Shown here: one piece after another, positions 30,273 through 42,206 of the stretch
How positions within the stretch are numbered: position 1 is the stretch's first letter
How the letters are laid out: each line of letters opens with the position of its first letter
Origin: Hydnum rufescens UP504
Lineage: Eukaryota; Basidiomycota; Agaricomycetes; Cantharellales; Hydnaceae
Assembly (NCBI GenBank): GCA_014904985.1
Contig: MU129111.1
Span: 1-64,000 of the forward strand
Length of the DNA stretch: 64,000 bases
Direction of reading: 5' to 3'
The notes under the pieces: model-generated
The model's input: only the letters and a program-made list of their open reading frames with translations
What the model was told of the DNA's origin: nothing
Databases searched by the model: none
Made by a program: the position numbers and the translations under genes

Positions 30273-31278
30273 ATGAAGGCCAACGAAAATACTGCTTTAA
30301 TCGGCTCTTCAGTTGTCCTGGTCCCTTACAGGTACTCTTGTCTTGTATGCCCTCGGTGATGCGAATCTGACTTCAGAGTTTTTGTCCACGAAGATCTGAG
30401 CATGTCGAGGTCTGCCTCTAGGCCGTTTCCTGACAGTGGATGTTCATGCTTAGTTATGGGGTCTTAGAGGTATCATGAGTGGATGAAAGATCCCGAACTG
30501 TTGGAATTGACTGCTTCGGAGCCACTGACGCTGGATCAGGAGATTGAAATGCAACGTGAGCTTACAGTCACACTGCTTAATCTCAATATTGTGATCCTCA
30601 TGGCTTTTTTTGACCTGCACTACGGGCTATCTTGGCACCAGAGAGGTGGCATCTGGATAACGATAGTAAAGTCTCATCCTAGTTAACGCTTTGTCCGGTT
30701 GGTCTCTCAGGCCATCTCTCTAATCAGAACTCACCTTCATCATCCTCGCACGCCGTGCCACGAGCGACGATGAATCGCAACCTCCCCCATTATCCGGGGA
30801 CATCGGCTCTCTTCCAATGATCGGAGATGTCAACATGTTCTTTAAAGAAGATTCGGAAGTCGAGTGTGAAGTCATGATCGCAGGCTAACATCACCATTCC
30901 ACGTTTCTCGATTCAACTTGACCCTTAAAAGCTTACTTATCTTTTTTTTTTGACGTTGCAGAGCGCCCGTACAGACGGCAAGGAATGGCCCTGGAAGCTC
31001 TCCAATTATTCCTTCGGTACGCGACCACCACATCTGACCCCTCAACGACGAATCTTCCCGTTGCACCGACATCGCTTGTGGTCCGAATTGGCGCCTACAA
31101 CATGCCCTCCATCGCATTGTTTCAGAAGCTCGGCTTTTCTGTCAGTAAACACGTAGATGTGTTCGACCAGGTCGAGATGAAATTCGCTTGGAACGCTACA
31201 CAAGCCCAGCATTTCGGTGTGGAAGAATGGGTCAATACATGGGGAAACGATGCATTCACCGTATTATTATACAAGTGA
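30273..31278 (+). CDS. NAT9: N-acetyltransferase 9-like protein (GNAT fold)
   Basis: A GNAT-family acetyltransferase closest to eukaryotic NAT9. The start MKANENTALIGSSVVLVPYR at 30273 matches the family N-terminus. Short exons then give SEHVE, RYHEWMKDPELLELTASEP, LTLDQEIEMQ, then LTFIILARRATSDD, IGSLPMIGDVNMFF and EVECEVMIA. After an intron with a T-rich acceptor (to 30960) the acetyl-CoA binding loop ERPYRRQGMALEAL appears (R/Q-x-x-G-x-A motif), followed by the last strand-helix block SLVVRIGAYNMPSIALFQKL, GFSVSKHVDVFDQVEM and the end TVLLYK at 31278. In other eukaryotes NAT9 is linked to microtubule stability and N-terminal acetylation (established knowledge); the substrate here is not known. 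It sits between two RRM-like paralogues on the opposite strand. Confidence 0.88.
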
Positions 31279-31613
31279 GGGACGGACCCAATGATTCCAT
31301 TATTGGTCGAATGACTACCTGTAAGATTGAATAAGTACGCCTGACCGCGTCACTAATTTTGGCGAAAGGATGACAACGACGTCTCCGCGGGAGTTTGGCA
31401 CGTCCTTCATGGTGCCGAGGAAGAAAATAAGGTGCATCGTCTATGCATGCTTCCCACAACCCCTAGGATGCGATATTTGCCTGAATACAAGTTTGAAATA
31501 TCGCATCGGCCTCGACCTCTGGCATTACCGTCGGTCCCCCACGTAGTCTATCATCACGTCATCTTGCTTGAGGCAGAGAAGAAACGCGCTCGAGTAGAAC
31601 CTCGGGATAGAGG
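31279..31613. other. Intergenic between convergent genes
   Basis: The 3' regions of NAT9 (+) and RRM-like 2 (-) face each other; nothing else recognised. Confidence 0.5.
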
Positions 31614-33080
31614 TCAACAACGACTGAGAGCTCGCCTTTTATTCAATTGGCGGGTGATGAGGGAAGGTATCTCATCACTCAACCCTGGAAGTGGTGAAGA
31701 CGATCGCGATGATGATGGTGGCGGTGAATACTCGAGATATTCGTCAGGGAGTGGGCGTTTCACAGGATGAAAGCGTTCAATTGCATCAAGGTCTTTGATA
31801 AAGAGCATGAAACCGCCATCAGACTGCTGGGAAAGATCCTCCAGGGTGGCTAATAGATTGCGGCGATGGATATCGGAGTGCTTCAGGGGTATACCGATGA
31901 TCCTCTTGCGGTGAGAAGGGGGGACATGATCTGGGAAAAGTTTGAGCAGTCTATCCATGGAAGGGGGGCATTTATCAAGCGATCGAAGATTAGGCTTCAA
32001 CGCTGTGGGGCGGGGTGTGGGGGGCGTTTGGGGTGAACAAGTCATGGTACGTTGCAATCCATCCTCGGGTAGAAATGCTGGCGAAGAGTACACGGACATC
32101 GAAGAAAAAGACGGCGATGTTGGCCTACTGGTGCGATTTGGAACGTTCTTACTGCCTGTGGCCTGAGATTCAGATGGCGCCATTCCAGCTGGATCAGGAC
32201 AGCGGGTCAGAAATGTTTGGTAATTGAGGGAATGACACCAGCACCGAAGACATCGAAGCATCCGCACCTATTGTCCCTGATTTAATTGGAAGGCGCGGTA
32301 GAATACGGTAATCTGTGAGCCAAGACTGGGATGGTGGATGAATGTGGGAATCATCCACCAGAGAATATGAAGATGCCGCGGTTCTGCTAGTGGAGTTCGG
32401 GAGCGAAGAATATGTCGAGGTTGATGTGGACTTCGGGGTAGGAATGTCGAAGTTGCGGTCATCGCTGCTGTGGATTTGGTGGCGACGCCTCCAGACCCGT
32501 CAGGCCCAACATCAGGATCATAAAGAGGGATAGTCACCTCTCGCACTTCCGTGCCCAATTTCAGGAAGACCTTTCCGGGTGCCATTGATTTCATCATATA
32601 CTGGGATGGGGTTGTTGGCTGAACCGGCTGGGAGGAGGGAGAGAAGTAGAGATTCTTGTGTCGAGGAGGGGACAATGAGGGTGGAGGCCACGAACGCTTC
32701 GAACCATTTGGGGTCGGAAAGCCGACTAACCATCCCCAGGGTGTGTGATTGCTCGAACCACATGTCATTTTCTTAACAAGTTTAGCGACTTGAGGAGAGA
32801 TAAATTGAACGAAAACGTGGATTCTCGAGTTTTTCTTCCCAACTGGACGTGGGAAATAGATGCTGACGCTGGAAAGCATCACGATGGCAGCGTGTTTGCA
32901 ATGTTGACCGCGTGAACAGTGGAGAACCACTCACATGCCTGAGAGATATTCAGCGAACAAAACGCGTATCTTTTCCTCTGTGGGTGGATTCGTGTAGGCG
33001 GGGGGAAGAACCAAATCTAAGAAAGATTTTATATCCAACTTGTTTTCTGTGGTTATCCCTGTCAGACTGGTGGCCGCCAT
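31614..33080 (-). CDS. RRM-like protein 2 (paralogue of RRM-like 1)
   Basis: The start MAATSLTGITTENKLDIKSF (33080) precedes an RRM-like block: strand FLDLVLPPAY, helix PTEEKIRVLFAEYLSG, then after an intron strand IVSIYFPRPVGKK and strand SRIHVFVQFISPQVAKLVKK. The first intron interrupts the codon after Gly exactly as in RRM-like 1 (GGC AT/C here, GGT AT/A there), so the two share ancestry. The middle is Pro/Ser rich (SPPRHKNLYFSPSSQPVQ). A TAG at 32268-32270 lies in frame between two long open stretches and must be removed by an intron I cannot place with certainty, or is a defect. The C-terminal part has DRLLKLFPDHVPPSHRKRI, GGFMLFIKDLDAIERFHP and ends NKRRALSRC. A start further upstream, overlapping the TOM6-like gene on the other strand, is possible but less likely. 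Function unknown. Confidence 0.5.
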
Positions 33081-33213
33081 GTCAATATTTGGCGTTTCAG
33101 GTTTGGGGTCGGCAACTCCCAGGATACTTTTCTCAGTTGCTCCAAGTAAGCTATCTTGCCCGTAGCTTGCCCAACACCCTGGTTGGCCAAGAAACTTATG
33201 CTTTCCTATTAGT

Positions 33214-33444
33214 ATGGCCAGACGCAATGCGAAGGGAGCGCAGCCCGCCCCATCTTATCTTACTACCTCATCGTACGGTGTGACCTCTCGCACCGACGAA
33301 TCAGCATGGATACGATTTGTTAGGGAGCAGATTTTCGCCCCAGAAAACCGTGCAGGGAACTGGGGGATACTAACGGGCGTTGCAATGTTTGCTGGGGCTA
33401 TCGTCGGTATCCGGTTGTACGGGGAGGCTCTTGCTCCTGTTTGA
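33214..33444 (+). CDS. TOM6-like small mitochondrial outer-membrane protein
   Basis: A 76-residue protein with a soluble N-terminus (SYGVTSRTDESAWIRFVREQ), the segment IFAPENRAGNWG and one C-terminal membrane helix (ILTGVAMFAGAIVGIRLYG) ending EALAPV. Length, the APENR-x-GN segment, a single tail helix and the short LAPV-type end match fungal Tom6, a small subunit of the TOM import complex. The family is short and divergent, so the call is tentative. It is divergent from RRM-like 2 with about 130 bases between the chosen starts. Confidence 0.5.
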   Translation: MARRNAKGAQPAPSYLTTSSYGVTSRTDESAWIRFVREQIFAPENRAGNWGILTGVAMFAGAIVGIRLYGEALAPV

Positions 33445-33931
33445 GTCCTAATTCCAGGGTAGGTTTCCTGTATTCCTTAGACCGTGGAGATACGGGATGT
33501 TGACGCCATCCCTTTGCGTCCCTCGGTAGGTTCTCATTACCTGTCGCCATCAGCATTTGTGTCAAAGTGCATAAATCCCCTCATTGATATCTAATTCACG
33601 AGTTCCAACATGTGGCATCATAGTTATGTCGAGCACGGATTTTTCGTTGGAAGACCGATGTGCGCAAATTTCTGAAATAGTGGTGGCAAGTGAAGTCACC
33701 TCTATAACTACATGAGTCAAATCATTATAAGGAAACTGAAACTTCAGTCGACGAAAGGCTATGAAGATGGATCCAGATCTTATAGATAGTGATATCCCGG
33801 CCCCTTTCATATAAAATTGTGGAGAAATAGTTAGCAGTATGCCTGTTATCCAGGACGCAATTACCGAGCTCGCGGAATAACTTCATTTTGCTGCCCGGCT
33901 ATGTCAACAGTAAATACTCGTCACAAATTAA
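33445..33931. other. Intergenic, no gene seen
   Basis: Likely terminator of the TOM6-like gene and promoter of the thiolase gene; no coding homology. Confidence 0.5.
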
Positions 33932-35480
33932 ATGTTGCGCGCCACTACTTACTGTGCTCCTCGTCTACAGCGATTCTTCTCCTCACCCCGTAGTAAAGCA
34001 GTAGAGAAACTATTGCAGAAGAATCTAGACGATGTAGTCATCACCCTCGCATTACGCACCCCATTGACCAGAGGCAACAAGGGCGGCCTGAAAGATACTT
34101 CTGCAGACTCTCTACTATATGGTATGCTCAAGGCAGTTCAGGAGCGCTCTGGTGTCGATCCGGCAATGGTCGAAGATATCACTACTGGTGTGTATTGTAC
34201 ATGCGCAATAATACTCCCCGCCGGCTTGACTGCAAAACTCAGGTGTGTGCCACTCTCCCTCGCCCACATATGAGGCAAGGGCCGCCGCACTGGCTGCAGG
34301 ATTCCCGCAACATGTGCCCGTCCAATCTATCAACAGGCTCTGCTCGTCTGGTCTCATGGCTGTTCGATCCATCTCCGACTCCATCTCTCGGGGTGACATC
34401 CAAGTGGGCCTTGCCGTGGGATATGAAAGCATGTCCACCAAGTCGGCTCGTCTTTCTCTCTTTGCCATCACAGAGTCCTCACGTATCACAATAGCCCCCG
34501 CCCAACTCCAGTCTTCAAGCACCCGGACATCAATGCGAATAATCTTTCTCGCGATTGCGCCCAACCCATGGGATGGACATCCGAGAACGTCGCTACCGAT
34601 TTTAACATCTCCCGGGAAGCTATGGACGAATATGCGTTCTAAGCCACACACGCGCTGCAGAAGCTCAGACCTCAGGTCGATTTGACGCCGAAATCGTGCC
34701 TGTCGAGTCGAACCGTGTGACACCTGCCGATCCCAAGAATCCAACGGACCTAACGAATGCCACCATCTCCACCGTCTTGCTTACCAAAGATGACGCCATC
34801 CGCAGAGGGACTACAGAAGAAGGGCTTGCAAAGTTGAAGAGTGCGTTTCCAAATTGGGGGGACGGGAGGAGTACCGCCGGGAATTCGAGCCCCATTACGG
34901 ATGGTGCCGCCGCGGTTATGCTCATGACGAGGCAGAAAGCTGAGGAGCTCGGCTTGGAGATCCTAGCGAGACACGTCAACACAGTCGTTACTGGTGTGCC
35001 GCCGAGGCATATGGGTGTTGGGCCCGCATTTGCTATTCCGTAAGTTCAACTCTCCCAAAGAAATATCGATTACACATTTTTGACTCCTGCTGTCCAGGAA
35101 AGTGCTGAGTAAGACAGGTCTTTCGATGGAGGACGTGGATCTCTTCGAAATAAATGAAGCGTTTGCGTCGATGATGGTATACACCATTGACAAACTCCAG
35201 GTACCCTTGGATAAATTGAACGTCAACGGTGGTGCGATGTATGTCGCTCTGGGATGTTCTTTCTTCTGTGCAGGACGCTAATATGCCTACAATGCGCCGT
35301 TTAAGAGCCCTCGGGCACCCGTTGGGATGCACTGGTGCGCGTCAAATCGCCACCGGACTCTCCGAGCTTAAGAAACGCGACGGGAATGTACTGGTGACAT
35401 CTATGTGCATCGGGAGTGGGATGGGTGCTGCCGCCGTGTTTGTGCGGGAGAGCACTGGCACCACTGCAAGCAAGTTGTAG
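33932..35480 (+). CDS. 3-ketoacyl-CoA thiolase (acetyl-CoA acyltransferase), one frameshift
   Basis: Catalyses the last step of fatty-acid beta-oxidation: 3-ketoacyl-CoA plus CoA gives acyl-CoA plus acetyl-CoA. The start MLRATTYCAPRLQRFFSSPR is Arg/Ser rich and could be an organelle-targeting leader. The acyl-acceptor Cys is in INRLCSSGLMAVRSI. The second domain has GNSSPITDGAAAVML, VGPAFAIP, LFEINEAFASMM, NGG-A-I-ALGHPLGCTGARQ (catalytic His) and SMCIGSGMGAAAVF (second catalytic Cys), ending TTASKL at 35480. Introns lie near 34189-34240, 34440-34500, 35041-35097 and 35238-35308. Near 34,640 the reading MDEYAF runs into TAA while SHTRAAEAQTSGRFDAEI continues in the next frame, so one base is missing by comparison with the family. 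Full catalytic residues elsewhere suggest a sequence error rather than a dead gene. Closest to the ACAA1/POT1 peroxisomal type. Confidence 0.85.
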
Positions 35481-38400
35481 AGTCGGAGGCTGCCGAGAGA
35501 TTTTCTCACGACCAGCATTCTTGATGCTCTCTTCAAGTTATGTCTCCCCGCGCCCCAGCATGCTATGATCGTAGCCTCGCCTTTGAATACGCACTGTTAG
35601 GCAAGTAAACGTATTTTTACTCTTCATTTGTTATGGACATACTATTGTACATAACATGCGGAAACAACGCGTTCGCTCGCTTCTCACTTGGTAACGCAAA
35701 TCTTTATCGATATTGCCGTAATCGTGGGGGCCATGTGGTCACGCAAAAAATTTTCCGCCCTGACGTGAAACGTTGTTTCATTGGGTTATTCAAGGGGGGG
35801 GGGCGCGGGCGGTTGGTATAATGGGAACGAGCTTCTGAACTTGAAGTAAATATTTTATTGTCTGGGCGGTCCATTGACTCTAGTATTGACCTTTCTAGGT
35901 GTCTGTCAGTTTCCTGGCATGTGCACATGTACTTACAATTCCGACACAGCCATACGTATCCGCGGAGCCGTCGGAGCATGCTCGTCTTCATTTTTCGCCG
36001 CACGACACCTTCCTACATCTAAATGTCCGTTTTCAGCAGCATCTTCTATGCTTCGAGTACTTCAAGTCATACATGGCGCGATGACACATGTGTGGGCCAT
36101 ACAGAGATTGGAATGGCGAGAGATTCCACGTGTCCGATCGTAGAACTTGCTGCATCTTCCCTCTCGATACATTGGATATATCGGCAAGTCCACGTTCTCC
36201 CTTTTCCTGTGTGAAATGACCCCTATGCATATCCCATTCTATGGCTGCCCTCATCCCAGGGGATTATCAGATTGGCTCCCGACGAAGGGACCTCCACGGC
36301 ACTCTGTCCAGTGATGAAATCGGAATCGATCGCGGGGACATTCCTTCACCAACCCGATCCATTTATCACTCGTTGTGGACACTTATCATCCCTTGGCGCC
36401 TGCGCGGTGGATACAGCGCCGGCTTGACCACAATTCAACCCACGAATGAGAATGCTGTCTGGCATTTTTTTTTTTCAATCTCTGTCTCTTGATGATTCAG
36501 GGAAGACCCCTGAAAAATGCCCTTTCTTTAGAGCAGGTGGCATATTGTCTGCCTCGATCGTCCGCTTCCAGTCGTTTGTAACCTTGGTTCCTAGGATCCA
36601 TATCGGGGATATTGAAGCCTTTGCCCAAGGGCTCGATATTATAACATGTCATAATAACAGTCATAGTCTGGGCGGCCATGGATGATTCTGAACTATCGAA
36701 GGGCCATTTCTCGTGGATGACTTTTCCCATTTGTATCCATCCATCGCTGCAGTGGTCAATAGTGTTAATTGCCACTGGGACCCAGGGAAAATATGGAGTC
36801 GTAATTAAATGGAATGCGCAGACGGCTTTGACAAAATATAATTACGGTGAACAAATAAAAGATAGTCGTATTGGTATGGCTGTTGGATTCCTTGCTCCTC
36901 TGGTTCAATCCATGTCGCTGGGCACGAGTGGTACTAGCCTCACCCAGTGGCTTCGAACGGGTCTGCTGGGAGTCAGGAACTTTTTTTTTTCGGGGAAAAG
37001 GTGCATCGATCCCCAAAATATTTGGAGCCCGAGAAGGTGTGAACAGCCAAAAGTGTGGCTCACGAATTCTTTTTCTTTTCCTTGGCATCCCTCGACCCTG
37101 CATAACTCGTATTTGTAATGCGTGTTTAACAGCTCTCTAAGACGATTCCCTAGCACACACGTCCGTAGGAAGATGGAGCATGCTCTGTACGGAGTTCTAA
37201 AAGGGGAAGTCATTGCATTGGCTATCAAATTGGTGTAATTTTCTAAACATTCTGATTTTGGCAATGAAATTGCACCCTTTACAAAGAAAAATTGGTAGTC
37301 GTGTGCTGCGCCTCAAAGAGATTAATAACACGGGTCCCATTGCAACGAGACCTCCGCGGACCTTCAAGCTGAGCAGACAACGGGCCGAACAAAGTCGAAA
37401 GGAGAAGAGGGGTAGGTTACAGTAAGCGAAACAGGCTTGGACTATCAGCAAGAGAATTGGCGGAATGAATAGCGTGCAGGGACTCGCCAATGTGGAAAAC
37501 GAGAAACTAGTCTGACCGGGACAGACGAGCATCCTACACTCGATCGGCTGCCACTGGTCGATTCGGACGCCCATTGAGCTGGATGCCAGTTGCACGTCCA
37601 AAGAGTCAAGAAACAAAGGGACCAACTATGACGTCCGCAGTAGCGTCATACTAGAACTAGATCTACAATAAACCAAGAGGCTATCACGGTAACCTCGCCG
37701 CACCCGGTTTATCTTAAAGAAGATCAACGCCACCGTCACCCTACAGTTGTCGAAACAGGGAAGGCATGCAGATGCAGTAAATCATAAATCAAAAGTGGCG
37801 GGCATAGATCGACGCCGAAGACTATGCAGGGCTGGTGGGGGTGGTACGACGGGTTTCCGGAAATCCCATTGTGTTGACCCCGCAGAGTGGAAAGCAGTAC
37901 AAGGCTCCTTCGTGGCGCCTCCATGAGACAGGCACACGGCGTCTGATAGGCACATGGTATCTCGCGTGGTTCGAGCCAATCCCTAGCCAATCCCTCCTAA
38001 GTATAGTGTGGTGTACAGAGCCAAGTTTGACCTCATTAGTTCATTAGTCAGTCCAAGAGCCCGGGGAGCATGCGGTGGTAGAGCACTCTCCCTACAACAT
38101 TAAAGCCCTTCGTGTGTGTGCGGTCATACCTTCGGCTCGGTATCCGTAGCCCGAGGCCTGAATCTGGGTAAGACTTAGAAACCTCCCAGCACAGGAGATG
38201 ATTAATAACTCGTTCAATAGTATCAAATCCTTGCAGGCAGATATCGACGAGGCCTGGGAGCGCGACTGAGGGCGACCATGCCTAGGACTCAACGCCACCA
38301 TTCCGACCTCGAGGGAAACAACTTCCCGATTAGATCCGTTCCACGTTCTGAGTCTTTTGAGTAGATATATTCGGGTCAATGATTTGCATTTTCCCTCGGG

Positions 38401-38553
38401 CACGCGGCAATTGGGTTATAGATGGGAAGGATAGCCACCCCATTACGGGGAAATGCAACTCTGGTACACTTCTTCCCGTTTGGAGCGTAGCCTAGGCGGA
38501 GCACATTGACTGCGCCATCAAGGGAGCGGCAGACGCCGTGAGCTCAATTCATC
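35481..38553. other. 3-kb stretch without recognised gene
   Basis: Many open frames of 60-146 codons exist on both strands but none shows family motifs or a coherent exon chain. Homopolymer runs are present (A7 near 35747, G9 near 35798, T11 near 36465, T10 near 36980). It may contain an unrecognised lineage-specific gene, long UTRs or old repeats. Confidence 0.45.
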
Positions 38554-40845
38554 ATGAATTTGAATGCATTCGGAAGCAGTTTAGATGCTCGTCCTTCCAG
38601 GTTCTCTACTGCCCAAATGGCGAGCAAAGACGAAAAGGAGGAGCGCCGTACGCCCCGCTCGAGAGCCTGCGCGTCCTGTAGGGCCTCAAAGCATAGATGC
38701 GACGGAGAGGAGGGCGGTATCTCGTGTAGTCGTTGCGCAAGAAATCGTCGTGAGGTAACCATCGTAAAACCGGCTCTTTCGTTACCCATTTCTTCGTTGA
38801 AGCCCCTCTCTACAGTGTGTATGGCCCGCTCCTCAGAAAATGGGGCGTCCTAGACGGTCTGCTGCAACTGGGGACACCAATTCCCCGCCTGTTCTAACAC
38901 CAGATGCACCATATAATTCTAGAGGTCTTGACTCCTCTTCATCATCCAATTCTCAGTCCCCGGCTTCGAGTACTCCCTGGAGTGACTCAAATCGCACTCA
39001 GGATGGTGGTGACTTTGATTCCGCATCCCCTGGAACGAATATCGCCAATTCTTCGTCCCCCTCGCAGTCTCACCACGATTTCCATGTGGGTGACTCACGC
39101 AATTCGCCTGATAGTGGTATGATAAGCTCTCAATCCGAGATCTTGCAACTGTTGGTCATTTACCCTACAATGTCGAATTCACGCTTTGACCTGGACCTAC
39201 CTTTCTTTTCCCTTCTAGAATTGACACATTCTATTCTATCCCCCATACATACATTCCCATCCTCCCTTCAAAGGAGGAATTTCTTGCTAATTTTCCCCGG
39301 CATCCCCCTCTGCTCGTCAATGCCCTCCTTGCCCTAGCCTCTCAATACGCGTCTGTCTCAACGAAAGATTATCGAAAAATCGCGTTGACCCTACTTTCCG
39401 CCACGGCCCCTCCTTCCGAAAATTCGTTCGATGCAGTCAATTACGTTCGAGCATTGTTGCTTCTGACGTATCTCGAATACGGCATGGCAGCGATCTCTCA
39501 AGCCTGCCAGCTGTGCCAGAAGGCGTGTTCGTTAGCTGTCAGTCTCGGCTGGAATTATTTAGATGCCAGACAAACGGGACGAAAAAGGTCCCTCTCTCGG
39601 ATCTGGTGAAGCCCTCCTCCGCCAAGCCGATATGCGTGACGACTCGCGTTACCCTACTGATATGTTGCATCATACGATCAGATTGACTTGGTGGGAGTGT
39701 TGGGTAACCGATACCATGATCAGTATTACCTGTCGAATCGGACGCAACCTACAAGGCGTTCCTTTCAAGGTGGATATTCCCAGGGCCCCACGACTGTACA
39801 ATGAGGCAGGGTGCCCAATTATATGGGTAGGATTCGTTTCTTCCGCGAACACTAGTGAATCGTTGACGTGTTCGCAGTATTTCCCTCTCAGAATCCGTGC
39901 CTTGACCCTCCTCATAGAAGCCGCGAGTTTTCCAGAGTGTCCTGATGCCTTCTACCGCACCAAACACGCGGAACAGTTTGCTACATTTGACACAATAATC
40001 GAAAATGTCCTATTGGAATGTGGCCTGGCATGGGCCGACTGCGTCAAAGTTTTCGCTGCCCAGGACCCTCGCACACCCAGGCCTTAACCAGTGCCGCCGC
40101 CCAGGGCCAGGAGATTTTCTTCATGGCAATCCTCATGCTCCATGCGTGAGATTCTCCCACGCACTTTGTTCAGTTCTTATCCATGTGCTAACGTGTTCGC
40201 ATTTGATTCAGTGCGAGCATCCATCTGCACCATCTCTATGCTATGCCGGAGGTGAACTTCGACGTCAGAGCTTGCGGAATCACTACGGGCTCCAGCATGG
40301 TGGAGGTGTTGAGGGCGGGACGATCGGATTATTATGGTTCGGGGGTTTTCCTTTCATGCTTGCGAAAAATCGTTTCAGCCTCGCGATCCCTCATGACGCT
40401 CGTGAGATGCGCCCACCAGTCCAAGTTTCTGAATCGCACTGCGCTTCAGTCAGTTCCGTTTTTCAGTAGCGACCCTGTCTCTACTTCCCCGCCATCAGTC
40501 CAAACTCCTTCCCAGCCGATCATCGCGGAGGACATTCTGCGACGCTCGCCTTTCTGCGGGTGCAGCCAGGTCGTGGCAGCCTTCGGCGCGGCTCTCGAAG
40601 TAGCTACGGCGAGTAACAAGTGGCAAGCTATAGCAGCCGAGAGCAATTTTGAGACGAGTAAGATGGTATTGCAGCGCGTGGGGAAAATCTGGCCCGTTGC
40701 CAGTGTCTTTGAACGTGAGCCTTATTTTTGTCCTATCGAGAGCCGTAGGTAACTGTTTGCTTTACCATCATGGCTGATTTGAATTCTCGTAGAGGAGTTG
40801 GATAGCTGCCACGGAGCAATTCAAGGCGCTCTCGAAATTTGGTGA
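38554..40845 (+). CDS. Zn2Cys6 / fungal-specific transcription factor 2, possible frameshifts
   Basis: A nuclear regulator. The start MNLNAFGSSLDARPSRFST is at 38554. The zinc cluster is CASCRASKHRC, DGEEGGISC, SRCARNRRE, and the sixth Cys follows a 68-nt intron (38755-38822) in ECVWPAPQKMGRPRR. A Ser-rich linker follows. The regulatory domain includes PLLVNALLALASQYAS near 39315, YVRALLLLTYLEYGMAAIS, CSLAVSLGWNYLDA, then RLTWWECWVTDTMISITCR, GRNLQGVPFKVDIPRAP, and after an intron YFPLRIRALTLLIEAASFPE. The last parts have GQEIFFMAILMLHA, ASIHLHHLYAMPEVNFD, CGCSQVVAAFGAALEVATAS, and the end AIQGALEIW with a stop at 40843-40845. The frame changes near 39,565 (after WNYLDA) and near 40,070 without visible introns, so either two one-base errors are present or the gene has begun to decay. 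Targets unknown. Confidence 0.75.
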
Positions 40846-42206
40846 CTCTTGCCTGGCTAACTTTGTGCACGCGGTATAGTTACCGATCCCCCTCCCTCCC
40901 CTCTCTTCGTTCAACCATATTCTGCGAGGGTGCACTTGGCACCTCCAGTTCGATATCTTGTATGAGCCCTTCAGCTGTTAACCACCGACGAAACGTATTT
41001 GTGGCTCTTGTGATTTCACTTCAATGTATCTACAACAAAATAACCACTGTAGAGTGGATATACTGTAATGACTGGGGGCTTGGGCAGAGGAGGTAATCTG
41101 GCATCAAGACGCAGGTGAGATTCATGTTGGAAAAAGAATGGCAAAATTGAAAAATTGTTAAGATCAGGCGTCCTTAAGACGAATCTGTCCGCACGGCCTC
41201 GAAACGTGGAAGTCTCGAATCATAGGAGTCTAATTAATAGACATCATGTAGGTAGGATATTCCAAAGGAGACTCAACGTACGTGACAGTCAAAAGACCTG
41301 TAAGCTGTAGAGAGATTAAGGAGAGGTCAGTTCAGGTGTGAAATAAATACCAGAGCATATGTAGGAGGATTAGGCGAGGTCATAAGCTGGATGGGATGGT
41401 CGACAGCGACGGCTAAGATGCCGCCTCCGTGCTTGACTTCTATTTCTTTGCATCATTCCAGGAAAGCCCAAAAAATAAAAATAAAACAGAAACTTGAAAG
41501 ACAGACTCACATCGCTCAAATGTGATGCGTACCCACGAGCGAGCTGAATGTTTGAGAAGATAGAACGCGGACGGAGAGAAAAAATTAGGCCGCTCGAAAC
41601 GCTTTTAACTCGGCCCGGAAGCAAAAGCTGGAAGGACCCGGGGATCCACAATAACAACAAACAAAGCACTTTTATCACGAATTAGCCTCCCTTGCCACGA
41701 GTGTGTAGGCACCCCCGGTCATGCACTCAATTTCCGCCGTTTGACTCTGGGGAAGTTGGAGGAATTGCTTGTTTTTCAATTTCAAGGCACTGGCGTTCAA
41801 CGAGCAATTGAATCGAATTTCTCCATATTCGGTGCTCGACTTGATCACTACAGCGTGAATAAGTACGACTCTCTTTGGAATCAGGTTTCCTTCATGAATA
41901 GACGTGTGTCAAGCCCACAGGTGCGAGCAGGACGGCTAGATGGGGAGGTGCCACCTCTCCTGCGGGGATGCTATTATCGTAACCAATGTCAAAGATGTGA
42001 ATATTTTCTGCCGAGAAAGACCAGTCGCCGTGAGTCACCAGAATCGAATGGCCACAATTGCATTCATTATTGTACATGAGATATCGTTGAATTGCTGAAT
42101 TGCTGTGTGTGGAACCCTACCGGTACCGTTTGCACGCGATATGCACGTGTCAGTGAATTTGGAAACCTGCACCCCGTAAATCGCCTCGTTATTCACGACG
42201 ATCACC
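40846..42206. other. No gene recognised
   Basis: A minus-strand stretch (41690-41330) shows intron-like signals (GTGAGTCTG near 41508) and a short coding-like piece (EIEVKHGGGILAVAVDHP), and a plus frame at 41741-42079 has no homology. Not enough to call a gene. Confidence 0.4.

Noticed and set aside
36497..37264. Several overlapping 90-146-codon frames on both strands
   Set aside because: All frames are similarly open and none shows homology; likely chance.
38055..38150. tRNA-like segment with GGTGGTAGAGCACTC
   Set aside because: It resembles a box A but no box B (GGTTCGAnnCC) follows at the right distance and no cloverleaf forms.
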